Both the position numbers and the translations under genes were made by a program. The notes beneath the pieces were generated by a model. It saw only the letters and a list, made by a program, of their open reading frames with translations, searched no databases and was not told the origin of the DNA. DNA of 64,000 nt from Gnetum montanum (taxonomy: Eukaryota > Streptophyta > Gnetopsida > Gnetales > Gnetaceae), in the NCBI GenBank assembly GCA_015680685.1, contig MNCI01026223.1, forward strand, positions 55,073 through 119,072. The letters are read 5' to 3'. Shown here in pieces: positions 22,385 to 34,261 of the stretch. Each line of letters begins with the position of its first letter. The stretch's first letter is position 1.

Positions 22385-23177
22385 TGATGAATCGTGATAT
22401 CGGATTGACCATGCGATGTTGGATACTTGATATCGTGGCCTGCCTCCTTGCTTATAAATAAGAGGTGGTGCCCTTGGTTCAAAATAGTTAGAAGTAGTCC
22501 GTTAGCCAAACTCTTGTCATTTTTCCCTCTAGAGTTAGAATTATTTCTGTGTGCCTACAGTAGGAGTCATAGAGTGAATGGATCTTTATTCGAGCATTAT
22601 GTACTTGAGCACACTTTGTGTATGGCAATAAAGACAAACTTTACGATAAACCTTGCAGTATACAAAATAGATTAATTAGTGTTAACTATTATTTAATGCT
22701 TTCCTAGTTAAATAATGATTTCTCTCACCTTACAACTCTCTTAGTTAAATACACTCAGTATGACCACTTCGAGCATGCATGTAGCACTTGGTAACCCAGT
22801 AATGATTAGCGTTTGGTAATCCTAGCAGTGTTACACTGGTTCAGGATGTGTACGACAAGTGCGAATGGATACTAGTGTTAGGAGTACTTAGAAATTAGTT
22901 AATGAATAGTTAAATTAGATTAGTTACTTAGTTATTCCTCTCTTCCCTTCTTACTAGCACAGGATATAAAACACATAAAAGCCATGAAAATCATATGCCT
23001 CAAGCTTAATTAACCATACAACTGTGACATATAAGTAAGTTTGGGAAGACAATGATTAATCAACCCGTTATTGTTCCACAAAGGCGCATAGGCACTTAGT
23101 CCTTGGAATTTGACTAGATCATGTGTGAAATGCTTGTATAGGTATGGTTGAGTGTAGGGGTACCTAGCCACTCATCA
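22385..23177 (+). repeat. E1 3' LTR
   Basis: TGATGAATCG…CACTCATCA, 793 bp, collinear with 13427-14234 and followed by AATAT. Confidence 0.95.
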
Positions 23178-23182
23178 AATAT
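23178..23182 (+). repeat. Target-site duplication of E1 (right)
   Basis: AATAT, identical to 13422-13426. Confidence 0.9.
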
Positions 23183-23577
23183 AAATATTTGTATCTTGAT
23201 ATTTGAATTTAGACTTTGGATTAGCAATGGCTGTATTTCTTGGTGAGTATTCTAACATTTTTGCAATGCTTAGACTAGTTGCCTTTCTTAGTAAGGAGTT
23301 GGATACTTATGTGGGTTAACTTTAGGAGTAAGTATCATTTATTTAGTTTTGATTTTGGTTTGGGTTTTGTAGATAGTGGTGGAATATTTCAGAAATGTTT
23401 ATTATTTTAATAAATTTTGGAATTTGGTCATTGTACCATTTTTTTTCATATTTGTATTTTTGGTGCTAACTCTTTACATGCAAGTAACCCCTATGCATGA
23501 CTATCTAGCTTTCTTACGTTTGAAACCTAAAACCACAAGAAATTATTTTAGAGGTTCTTTTTCATACTCAATCTTAG
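23183..23577. other. Right part of R2 internal sequence
   Basis: No gene seen; the 68-codon ORF at 23376-23582 has no domain. This is the continuation of 13421 across the E1 insertion. Confidence 0.4.
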
Positions 23578-24413
23578 TGTAACATGCCTCTAGATACCTC
23601 TTACTCCTTGGTATGTTTGTGGTTTGAACCCTTGATGTATTGTTGCTAACCTATATGTTTATGCTTATTAACCCCTTTGTTATATTGACTATGTGTTATG
23701 AGCTATGTTTTTTTATTGACCTTTTTACTTTTTAAATATTATAAGGTTATTTGTACCTCTTGCTTTCTTTTGTGTAATCAAGTCTAATACTTTTGCTATG
23801 TGGTGGTATTTTTTTGATAATTTTTATATTTTAGTATTTTTGGTACTTTGGATTATCTTTTAATTTAACACATATACAATAATATCTTTTGTGAAGTTTT
23901 GAATTAGCAGGGATCAAATATTAGATGGGCTATTGGTTATATAGTACTACTTTGGTTTAGTACACTTGTTTTGATAATTATATTTATATTTTGATTTGAT
24001 TTTCAAATGTCACTAACTTATGCTCTTAGAGGTCTCAGGTCAACCTTTCATTAGTTATGCTTTTGGACCTTAGATTTTGTTATTAGTTAGGCTTATTTAT
24101 AACTATCACCTTGGGGTTTAAACTTGGGTATTAACTTGCTCATAGGAGATGCCCCTAAGGTAAGTGCAAGCCGTAGATCATGTGAGAAAAAAATTTAATA
24201 ATATTTTTTGGATTTATAATTTATTTTTATGCAAGAAAAATTCCTTGCCTAGAATTTTTAAACCATGATTAGAATATGAGCTTGACTTTGTTTTTACTAG
24301 AGAGCATCTTTTGCTTCCCCTTACTAACTTTTAGAGATAGGGCCAGAGAAGAAGATTCTATCAAATTGACTAGAAGATAGCTAGATCTAGTTCTATGTTA
24401 AAGTGTTCATAGG
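23578..24413 (+). repeat. R2 copy 2, left part
   Basis: Begins TGTAACATGCC and aligns with 11614-12470. It is cut at about 24413 (after TAGATCTAG…GTTCATAGG) by the R3 repeat and resumes near 38703. Confidence 0.55.
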
Positions 24414-24997
24414 AGCTTCAAATGAATTCTTGATTTAATGATACTATGAGATGCCATTGAAATCATTTGAAGTCAATATCTAATTGAACATTATTGCTAA
24501 TCATCATCAAAGCTTTGATAAAATTGATATCTCTCAAGAGAAATTTTCATATATCACTAGTGATTGCTTGATGTGATAAGGATGAATATCTTTGTTGTAT
24601 TTTTTGAATTTAAACATATCACGCTGCATCATTATAGTAGTGAGAATTGAGATCATAGGAAACCTTATTGATTTACATCACTGGAATCAATGCACAATGA
24701 TTAGCAAAAAAATAATGTTTTGTATGCATGATCTTGATGCAACCTACTTTGTTTTACCTTTAATATGTGATGAATCTACATGAATTTTGATTTAGAACAT
24801 AAATCTAATAACTAATTAATGATTTGATGTAGCTTTGAGACAAAAAGAGTGAAAGATAGAAGAAACGTAAACTTTGACATAAAATAACATCTTTAGATTC
24901 TTGAAAATGCACCATTCAATTAATCATTTGATGGTATTTGACTTCTAATCTTCAAAATAGCAAAGAAGTAAATTGAAAGGAATGAAATCTTTATGTA
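24414..24997 (+). repeat. R3 copy 1, left part
   Basis: Collinear with 37371-37970 (for example AATGAATTCTTGATTTAA and GATGAATCTACATG in both). It ends at CTTTATGTATAT, where the LINE tail begins. Confidence 0.65.
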
Positions 24998-25930
24998 TAT
25001 CATCATCATCATCATCATCCTAGCCTTATTCTAGCAAAATGAGGTTGGCTACCTGACTTTTTTTTTTCATCATTCGCTTCTACAAAGAGCTAGATCTTTG
25101 TTTATTTTTAGTTTTTTAAAATTATCTTCAATTGTTTTTTTTCATGTCTTCTTTGGTCTTCCTTTTAGTGGCTTTCTTGGAAAGTGATGTATCAACCTTT
25201 GCGTATAGGCTCATTGTATGATTTTTTTTGGTACATGTCCAAATCATCTAAGCCATTATTCTTATGGCTTATCTAAAATAGATGGCACTTCAAGTCTTCC
25301 TATGATGTATGTATTATGTAGTTTATCTCTTTTAGTAAAATTCAACATCCATTGAAGCATTTGTAATATGCTACACTGATTTGTTGTTCATACCTTTTTT
25401 ATACTACTCAACATTCAACATCATATAAGATAGTAGGCCTAATTTCTATCCTATAAAATTTCCCCTTTAATTGTAATGGTATGATTTTATCACATAGAGC
25501 ATCATTAGCCTATCTTCATTTTGATCTTCCTACCTCAATTTTGTTTTTGATATATTTATCAATTTTACCATCTAATTGGAGGATTGATCCTAGGTAGTAA
25601 AATTGTTTATAGCGAGAGACTTTTTTTGTCTTGAATAGTCACTTTTATTTCAACACTATTTATGCTATCATTAAAATTCCATTCCATATATTCTGTCTTA
25701 CTTCTACTAATTTTTAATCCTTTTGATTCTAGAGCAGATCTTGACTTCTCCATTTTAGTAGCAATATTTGAGATGTATCTACTAACATAATATTATTTGT
25801 AGACAACATACACAAAGGAATTTCAACTTGTATTTTCTTTGTTAATTCATCCATGATAATAGCACATAAGTGCATGCAAAGGGCAAAACCTTTATGTAGA
25901 CCTATCATGATTGAAAAATTAGATGTTATT
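24998..25930 (-). mobile_element. RTE-type LINE, 3' portion, with (GAT)n tail
   Basis: On the minus strand the translation follows the RTE-clade RT seen in many plants: SIMIGLHKGFAL…IIMDELT, a decayed FADD (MLSTNNIMLVDTS), KTEYMEW, KGKFYRIEIRP and LYDVEC, then the C-terminal region. The 3' end is a short (ATC)n run on the plus strand (24998-25018), that is a (GAT)n tail as in RTE elements. Many stops are present. It is split by E3 at 25930 and continues at 35129. Target-site candidates are TTTATGTATAT and TTTATTTATAT. Confidence 0.75.
25926..25930 (-). repeat. Target-site duplication of E3 (left)
   Basis: TTATT, against TTAAT at 35129-35133 (4 of 5 match). Confidence 0.55.
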
Positions 25931-26797
25931 TGATGAGTGGTGAGGTACCCCTACACTCAACCATACGAATATGAGCGTGTACGCACAATCCGGTTGAACT
26001 CTGCAGACAGACTAGTTGTGGCACCTAGATTGTTACACATTGATCGTAGTTCATTGTCTTCCCACATGGACTAGTAATTTCTTTGTCATGTATGGTTTAG
26101 TCTAGTGTGAGGTGTATGATGTGATTCTTAACACTAGGCTACTCCTAGAGGCAATGAAAAATAATCTTGATTTAAGCTAATAAGCAATAGGAAATAAAAT
26201 CTAAACTAGTCTAAGTGTGATAAGCATCTATCCTTAATCATCGGTGTGCATCTTGGACTTTGTGTACTACTTCTGGGGTTACCAAAAGCACATTACTTGA
26301 AGCACTACTAGATATGCTACTGCGTTACCAAGTAGTTACACTTAAATGTTCGTGATTAAGACGTACTCATTCCGAATTTAACAATAGAAATAGTAAATGA
26401 GGATAAAATAAATATTAACTAAGAAAACAATAAATAATAATCAACAACTAAACAATTAAAAACTAAGTGAATGCTACAATGATGGAGTAATCTTGATCTT
26501 TATTATTGGTTATGTGTGTGTCCAAGTACATCACACTCGAACAAAGGTTTCATACAATTACAAACATCACACTGCAAGCATGCACTAGGCAAAGAATTGA
26601 AAACTAATTAAAAACTGACAAAAGGACTCTACCCTAAGACTTACCAACTTTCTGCTCTCCTGTGCACCTGAATGATATATTTATAGGCTTACATAGGAAT
26701 CACGATATCGTGTATTCGAGATTGTTATCCAAGTTGCGATATCACGTACTTGATATCGAGGATCCGATATTGAGGCTTGGCAAACCATGATTTATCA
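25931..26797 (-). repeat. E3 3' LTR
   Basis: TGATGAGTGG…GATTTATCA on the plus strand. On the minus strand it has the GATATCG cluster (26700-26775), TATA box and AATAAAG as in E1. Same length as its partner at 34262. Confidence 0.93.
26676..26685 (-). promoter_or_regulatory. TATA box of E3 3' LTR
   Basis: TATAAATATA on the minus strand, next to the palindrome cluster at 26700-26775. Confidence 0.55.
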
Positions 26798-26812
26798 TAA
26801 CCCCACAACTAA
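26798..26812 (-). other. E3 polypurine tract
   Basis: Minus strand ATTTAGTTGTGGGGTTA, abutting the LTR; a decayed form of the E5 tract (TTTAGTCGTGGGGGTA). Confidence 0.6.
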
Positions 26813-27189
26813 ATAATGACTTTTCCTTGAGCCAAATGATCAAAATGAGAATGAGTTCTTTTGATTACATAGTGGATAGGTATGGGATTATTGACTAACT
26901 ATGAATTACTTCATGCAGTAGTATGGAATTAAAAAAAAAAAATTGGGACATAAACACAATACACCAAATATAAAAGAAAAAATTGTTGGAACTCATGTGG
27001 TTCCTAGTGGTGGTGGCTCCTCCATGGACCTCTTTTCCTTATCTTGTGCTCCAAGTTTTGGAAATGGATGTCTTTGGAGGAGCGCTTCAAGCTTTTCTTC
27101 TTCGGTTCAGGGATCATGTGTTGTGCATGCTAATGTTTCAATATTTGATGGAGCTAGCACCTCCCATGGGCACAACAGTTGTGGAAACA

Positions 27190-29800
27190 TCTGATTAGCT
27201 TTAACATACCAAGCCGCAAACAACTATTGTTCCTCCTCATAGGCTTTGGCTTTGTCTCTACATTCTTGGTAATCTATGAGCCATTGAGCCAAATCTGCCA
27301 TTATATCTTTTTTCCCTCGGTAGCTGGTCTTGGCCACCTCTAATTCAAAATTTGGTACCTCTAATTTTTGTAGTGTCCAAAAATTCTACTTCATAATTGG
27401 CATATGTGGTTGCTACCTGCTTCTCTAATTCTTTCCTTGGGCATCTTGCTGTCAACATGGCCAAGTTGGCATATCATAGATTTGCCAACTCCATGAACTC
27501 AGTGATATCTTGTATCTGTAGGTCCTAACTCTTTAATTCTACTTGGTGGGCAAAAGCATAAGTATCTAATATAGCCTACTAGTTAGCATTTTGGGCACTG
27601 AGAGTGTTGATATGGGCTTTGGCCATATGGGTCTCTTTCTCAGTAATCTACTTGTACATCCCCACATGATCTCTGAAATTCTCCTTTAGCTTCTCATGTC
27701 GCTTAGCCTCATTCTGCCATGAGCTTATTTCAATAGCCGTCTTCTAATGGATCGTGCGTACCTCCTCCATTGAGAGGGGGGTTTTTTTTCTAGCCAAGAA
27801 ATTCATGTCCTAGTTGACCCTTATTAATTATTCTCACATTTGTTAAATTTTTTTTTCAAGAACATTCTTCTATTTTTATATTGTGATCAACCAGATATTT
27901 TCGGCGGCAAGATGTTTATTTTCTTCTTGTAAGGCCTTGAGTGATTTGACATGTGCATACGTTTGAGCTTATGCCTTTGAAGCATCCCAATCAACCTTCT
28001 CTTTTTCCCTTGCCACTCTTTTATTCTCTTCCAACAATTTATTTAGTTGCTTCATTCGAAATGACTCTAGTTGGTTTGTAGGGATGAATTGCGACAAATC
28101 CCAATGTGTAGCTTGCAGGGCAACGAACTTCTCTTGGAGTCTTTTCAACTCCTCCTCTACATGTTCGGCCCTAACCACTACCATGACTAGCTTTTCTTCT
28201 CTCAAGATGTTGCTATGACATCTTGAGAGATGTTGAACAAGGATGTCATCACTTGTCCTGTCTACAACAACTGATCCAAAACATCTTCATGATCTGCATG
28301 AGTCATTGAGGGACTAACCAAGGTTTGAGCATCACGTGCTCCTGTAAAATCTACTAATGGCACAATAGGGACATTAAAAAATTCTTTGATGTGGTTTGCA
28401 ACCACTTCTGCTACTCCTACTACATCTTGGTATTGGATAACCACTATTGTGGTACCTTCACCACTTTCTAATTACACTTGAAATGATGCAGCGTTTCCAG
28501 AGATCTGCTGTGGCTAGTGTGATTCCCCTCCTCCTGTTTGTATAGAAACCTCACCCTATGCATGATCAATTGAGACTATGGGCTATACGGCATCATTAAT
28601 GATCTTGAAGAGATTTACCTCATCACGACTTCCCTAATTGATCAATTCAGTGTTGGCCCAGAGGTGGCTCATCGACGGTTGATAGTCCTACGATGGTGGT
28701 GGACGTTGGCCTTGCTAGCCTGTGGGTTGTGTGCTGGGCCCTGCTTCTTGTTGTTGACTAGGCCTTGTGTCAAAAATTTGGCTAGGCCCAGCTGTTTGAG
28801 GTGCATTGGGTCCAGCAGTCTGTTCTTGCTCAGGCTCTAGTGTCTCACCGACATCTTTCCTTGGTGCTAGTGGCTTTAATAATTTAGTAAATGAGGCATT
28901 TTGAGCCTTTCTGGGGATGTCATTAGTGTACCCTAGAATTCTAGCATGTTAGCACAGCTTCCTGATTAGGCAAGGAAAATGCAATGCAAACTTCCTTATC
29001 TTATGTTCTTCAAACCACCTTAAAATTTCGGTGAGATATAGATGTGGTAGGTTGGCATCAACCTTGCCCATCAAGATGGCACTTCCTCTAGCCACATAGG
29101 TAGAAATCTTGTTTAGTCCTTTTGTTGAAAAAATGTGATAGGTGCCAATTTTAAAATAGATCCTCTTTTCAAGTGTGAGCTCTCCATATGTTTTATCCTC
29201 GTTGTTGTATGTCCTTTTTAACCATATTTTTTGTGCATCAGCATCAGAGTGAGTGAATAGGTGAGCAACCTTGGGCCCTGTATTTGGAAGGTTCAGAAAT
29301 TTTGAAATGGCCATGGTAGAGAAATCTATTGAAATCCCACCAATATTAGTCGTGGGCCTTCTTCCTTATTATGCCAAAATTGGTACATCTCCCCCAAGTA
29401 CCAATTGTCACTCTTTGAGAGAACAGGCCACAGTGGAGACCCTTTAAGTTGATCTTTGACTGACTTAGGTGCAAATTCCGTAAAAGGTCCAAAATTGAGT
29501 TCCATAATCACTTTTGCTGATGTGGACCTTTCCTAAATTACCTGAACACATTTCAGAGACACGTGAGATGTTGTCCTTGTTTAGGTGCCCTACCTTCTCC
29601 ACCTTAGGCATGCCCAAATTGTGCAATAATAGGAGGTTCTTGATGAATGCTGAATGATTGTGCCTCTTGTTTTGCATGTTCTTCAGGAGGCTCTTGGCCT
29701 CTGCCTCTCCTTGGCTGTTTGGATGCACCCTGAGAGGGTCCTCCTTATTTTCAGCATTTAGGGGCCATTTGCAATCACACAGGACCAACTATTAGTAAGG
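27190..29800 (-). pseudogene. Extra E3 coding region: globular domain, Q/P linker, coiled coil
   Basis: Consecutive minus-strand frames (29465-29788, 29326-29511, 28949-29314, 28262-28444, 27969-28205) connect with a few frameshifts and stops into about 860 codons. The first third is globular (LYLTEILRWFEEHKIRKF, FALHFPCLIRKLC) and distantly recalls the plant mobile-element domain often called putative plant transposon protein. The middle is rich in Q, P, G and T (28700-28900). The last third has heptad-like E/K/L sequence (EELKRLQEKFVALQ, LNKLLEENKRVAREKEK), so a coiled coil is likely. I see no membrane segment, so this is not clearly env-like. E1, E2 and E5 lack it. Function unknown. Confidence 0.6.
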
Positions 29801-31790
29801 TCATTTAACAAAATTCAATTTATACCTTACTCATTGCCTTTAATAAATTCATTTCTTACCTAGTGTGATTTCAAAGTTAGAAATTTGCAAACAAATTCTC
29901 CTAAAAGTTTTGATATCAAGCCCAATTTAATTAGGTGACTCCAAAAAATAATTTTCATGGTCTGGGTGAAGAAATAAAATTAATTTGGCATACATTTTTA
30001 GCATTTCTTAAGGTCAGTTACCCCTTATGATATCCTTCGGGCAATGGAAAATTTCAAAAAAACTATGTGCAACTTGGAGTGTACCCTTCCCCCATGACTA
30101 AGTTAAATACTTCGGGGGTAACCAGGTTTAATCCAAATGAGAATTGAAGCATTAATGAGTAAGATATTGATGTTTGAATGATAGGTGCTCAGAGCGTGAG
30201 AATTTGTGGAAGAAAACTACAATAGCTCCCCTGATGTGAATAGTTGAAAATGACATTGATGAGCACAAGGGGGTCCATATATATAGATTTTATAAACACG
30301 ATATCATGTATGTGTTAGTGTGGACCCGATATCATGTCAGATCCAATACCAGGTACCTGATATTGTGTCCCTTCTGAAATAGGGTACTTGCCAAAATTGA
30401 TGAATTTGCGAAGTTTCATGGCTAAGAATGAAGGGTTTAAGGTTAATTTGAAAGATCTAGGGTAACATTGAGGAGACCTAAGGGCACCAAGAGTGTAATG
30501 AAGAGGAATTTTACATTTAAGTTCATGAATACGGTGACGAAAAAGGACATGTAGTGGTGCACAGGAATGTTTGAATTAAAATGATGAGAAAGAAAAGGAT
30601 AACTTTAGCAATGTAGTACTCAGAGGATATAAGATGATGTGGTGATGTGCAATGAGTGCAAATTACAAAAGTTACACAAGTGGGTCCTTCCCAAAGTAGG
30701 TTCCTACTTATCATGCCCTTATGTAACCAAACCTTAAAATGTACTTAGGCACTAGAAGGGTTAAATGCAATCCGCACCAATGCAACAAAAAACACACATG
30801 TTAAATACCACCATGATGAGGTATGAGTTCTATGCCACACAAGGCACAAGTTAAAAATACTTGGATAGTGGGGTGAAACGAATCATAGAAGGGACTACTG
30901 AAATTAGGACATGAGGTAACTGACCCTAGGCACAATGAATCCTGAGGGTGTGATTAATGTATCATTAGCCTTTTACTCCAAAATCAAGACAAAGTCCATG
31001 CCTCTGATCAGTAACATCACATTGTTTCATCCAATGATAGACAACCATAAGAGCACCATGACAGCAAGGCACACGATCACTTGGCATTTTTTCCAAGGGA
31101 GGAGTGATTTGAAATTTCTTTGTAGCACATTCTACTTAATTTATTATTATTTTTCTTTATGACCCTTTTTCTTTATTTGCTTTTTCTTCGTCTAGCCGCA
31201 TTGGCACTTTGTCTTTTTCAAAAGTGTTCTGGAGAAGCCACTAACCTTCAGGCATGGGTGCATGTCTTTCTAGTGGAACCTTCCAGAATAGCATTGAATT
31301 TTTTTATTGAGTGCCTTTATTACTCTTACTCCCATTTTTCATTAGATCTACAAGGATTTTAGTACAACCAATCTACATGATAGCACATACAAATGTCACC
31401 AAAGAGAATCCACAAGTCCCCTTGATGTCACACCCTGGCCATTTCCTCTTAGTCCATCATTCTTCACTTTGGGCATAATGAGTACAAAGTTACTTTTAAG
31501 TTTTAATGATGACAAGAATATCATTGTACCTAGTGTAGAACCTCTTATTAATAGAATGAATGGGTGGATGTTGTGAGGCTCATTGTCCAAATAATTAGTT
31601 ACTCATGACTTAATAGCATAGAACAACACCTCAACCGACGAGTCACATGAGTATTTTATTCACAGATGAGATTACCCACAAAAAGGTAAAAATAATAATT
31701 TGAAAAATGAAAAACTAGAAAACAAAAAATTTGGAAGATCAAAGAAAAGGAAAAACATTTACTAATTCTACTTATTAGAATGAGGGGTAT
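29801..31790 (-). other. E3 3' noncoding region between gag and the extra coding region
   Basis: It is collinear with the E1 3' region: GGGTGTGACATCAAGGGGA on the minus strand near 31420, CATGCCTGAAGGTTAGTGG near 31240. It also has a GTCATGGGGGAAGGG motif (30086-30100). No gene recognised; ORFs on the plus strand (30935-31362) have no domain. Confidence 0.6.
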
Positions 31791-31802
31791 CCCCCATGAC
31801 TA
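31791..31802 (-). promoter_or_regulatory. TTTAGTCATGGGGG motif right after E3 gag
   Basis: Equivalent of the post-pol motif of E0, E1 and E2, but here next to gag. This shows that pol was removed between gag and this motif. Confidence 0.55.
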
Positions 31803-34129
31803 AACCTTTGAGCATGGCTAGAATTAATAAATGGAAAATTTGGATTCATGCATGTTGGAAACATTGGGGTCTGATCATATCCAAACCACTGGGTGTCTTT
31901 TGGTGTGGTGGTAGGAATGTACCCAAATTGGGGTTCACACACTTGATGGAAGTAGGCATAGTGGGGTAGATTATAAGATGTGGTCATGTGACAAGGAGCT
32001 AACCTACTATGGCACTCGTGACCATAAGATGTTATGCAAGGATCAACATTCCTCACGTGGTTATATTCATTGGGTAGCATGGTTGTTGGAGCATTAATTT
32101 ATGGCTCAGATGATGCAATAGGAAGCATTGAGTTTGAGGAGGAAGATGCATCACAGTGCTTGACTTGTGCTGAGTTGGAGGATGCAGTGGGTTTAGAATT
32201 GTGTTGTCTCTTTCTACGGTCATGCCTAAAGAAAGGACACTTCCGACACTGTGGAGGACCTCCACTGTTGTTAATAGTAGCTACACAAGTAATGTTCCTG
32301 AGTTTGTGTTATGGTGCAAAACTTTCTCGCACAACTGGTGGCAATGTAGAAGGACGTGAAGGATGAGAATATTGAGAGTAGGAAGAAGTGTAAGGAACTT
32401 GAGGTGGTGATTGTGTTGGAGAGGACATGGGTTGATGGTACTCAAGAGAATGTAATGATGAGGTGAAGTAGAGGGTGTTGATCTAGTTAGGGAAATAGGG
32501 TGTTAAACATAATAAACATTTGGTGTTGGGGTATACAAAGGGTGTGGTTTATTTGGCGGTGGCCTCCTTCATGATTGGGGGTTTTGCTACTACAGTTGGA
32601 CACGATACTTCTGTATGAAATTTAGATGTAGCATTCTTCCCCAATGCTCATGTAAATGTTACAATACTGGGCATTGACTTTCAAGGTGATCATACAAACA
32701 AACATTACATTGATACTTACGATTTGTAGTTAAGCCCTTATCATTATTGTCTTCAACCCTTCTTTCTGATTGTCAAGTGGTGTTCTATCCTGTTTCTTGG
32801 TTTGGCATCCTCCATTTATCCTTTTTGTCAAAGTGACCATGTGTGGTTCCACCTCTAATAATGTTGGCATATTCTCCACATGTTTCATATACCCATTCTA
32901 TCATCTTATTGATCTTTGCCTCAATTTCCTCTAGTGATTGTAGTATTGGCAAAGATGATTCCACCTTCGTGAGGTGAGTTGATTTCTCCTCTTCATGGAC
33001 CTTTCTTATTTTGAGATTTTGGTCCTATTAAGATCTTTCAATGTTCTCCCATTTGGCTATTTCTCCTTCTTCTTTTGCTACCCACTTGATAAGCTCTTGG
33101 AATTAGTGGGTTCGTAGTTCATATAGTTGACCTAGGGCATACATCCCTAGGGTCTCCCTTGTTTCATTATGGAGCCCATCCATGATGTGATACATTAGCC
33201 TTTCCTTGGAGAACCCATGGCTTGGGTAGTTGTTTAATAGTGAGTAATATCTTTCTAAGGCCATGTTTAAGGGTTCATGTTGCCCTTGTTTCCACTCTTG
33301 GATTTGTCTCCTCAAGGCTGACACTCTTACATAGGCTTGATATCTTTCATTGAAGAGTTCTACCATTGTTGGCCAATGGCAAATTGATTGTGGTTTTAAA
33401 GACCTATACCATAATTTTTCTTGGCAAATGAGTGTCATAGGAAAGAGCTTAAGTCTTTGCCATGCATTATCAATTTTGTTCCATGCACAAGCATCATGGA
33501 AGGCTTGTAAATGATGTTGAAGATATAAATCATAGCCTCCTAAAAACTTGGGAAAGCTATTTAAATCAAGCCTGGGTAGATAGCTTTTCTTGCGATGCCT
33601 ACAGGATATTTGAATAGCCTCTTGTATATGCATTAGGTTCTTAGTGGCCAGCAAGGGTTCATCATCACTAATTAGGTTATGAGTTGGTGAGTTGGGATGA
33701 TGTTGTCTTTGTTCATGTTGGCATTCCTAGCTTTGCCTGTGGGTTTGATTTCTATTTCTATGTCGACCCCTTTGAGAAATGGTCATCTATGTCATTACCT
33801 GATGTTGAAGGTGCAGAGGAAGAGAAAGAACTGGAAGACTCGTCATGACTTTTGTAAGTCTCCTAATCATCCTCGGATAAATTCTTGTTAACTATTGAGA
33901 AGGTCCTAGGCCTTACGGGCCTCCTCATTCTATGGGATGTCCCATCCTCTCTAAAGGTGTCCGAGTTGGATGACAAGAGTCCTTGAGTATCATTGGGGTG
34001 TTCATGAACATACAAGACTCTTGCATGAGGTTGAGTACTCCAAACTTCTTTGTCATCATACATTTCGTTGGTTCTTCAATGAATTGCCTCATTAATTATT
34101 GTGTTATCATAGTTTTGTGAGAGAGACAT
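31803..34129 (-). pseudogene. E3 gag
   Basis: The likely start is ATG at 34129 (MSLSQNYDN). A Ser/Arg-rich N-terminal part (33863-34063) is followed by the Retrotrans_gag capsid domain in a 183-codon frame (33103-33654: FPKFLGGYD, AFHDACAW, LFNERYQAYVRVSALRRQI, HIMDGL). Next come a K/E-rich stretch and a knuckle-like CNVCLYDHLESQC (CX2CX3HX4C, about 32700), then a Pro/Tyr/His-rich tail (31803-32265). The capsid domain is clearly homologous to E2 50060-50488, but the N-terminus differs in length and sequence, so E3 belongs to another subfamily. Several stops. Confidence 0.85.
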
Positions 34130-34242
34130 TGTTGTGAATTATATTTGACTGATTTGCAATTAGTTTATTTCTAAAATATTTATTATTAATATTTCATTAC
34201 AGTGATCTAGTATGATATAAATAATCTAGATAACTAGCACCG

Positions 34243-34260
34243 TCCTCAACAATGGTGCCA
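34243..34260 (-). other. E3 primer binding site (decayed tRNA-Asp type)
   Basis: Minus strand TGGCACCATTGTTGAGGA, 13 of 18 matches to the tRNA-Asp site; all five differences are transitions. Confidence 0.7.
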
Positions 34261-34261
34261 A

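Larger units (their letters stand above)
13427..23177 (+). mobile_element. E1: Athila-like LTR retrotransposon, most complete copy
   Basis: The element is about 9.75 kb with 808-bp and 793-bp LTRs that begin TGATGA and end TCATCA, a perfect 5-bp target duplication (AATAT), a tRNA-Asp primer site, gag, protease, RT, RNaseH, integrase, a long 3' noncoding region and a polypurine tract. Coding frames are broken by stops and a few frameshifts, so it cannot transpose on its own. The LTRs differ at very roughly one site in eleven by eye, mostly C/T and G/A changes, so the insertion is old. Gag contains an assembly problem (see 15523-16191). FMDDFS in RT, tRNA-Asp priming and the domain order favour Athila over Tat or chromoviruses. 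Confidence 0.93.

Noticed and set aside
26943-27198. Plus-strand ORFs of 83 and 71 codons
   Set aside because: Antisense to the end of the extra E3 coding region; no domain and low-complexity composition.
31159-31362. Possible envelope-like or membrane gene in the E3 3' region
   Set aside because: Plus-strand, opposite to E3, no domain, and the corresponding E1 sequence does not keep the frame.
32034-32366. 110-codon plus-strand ORF
   Set aside because: Antisense to the Pro/His-rich tail of E3 gag.
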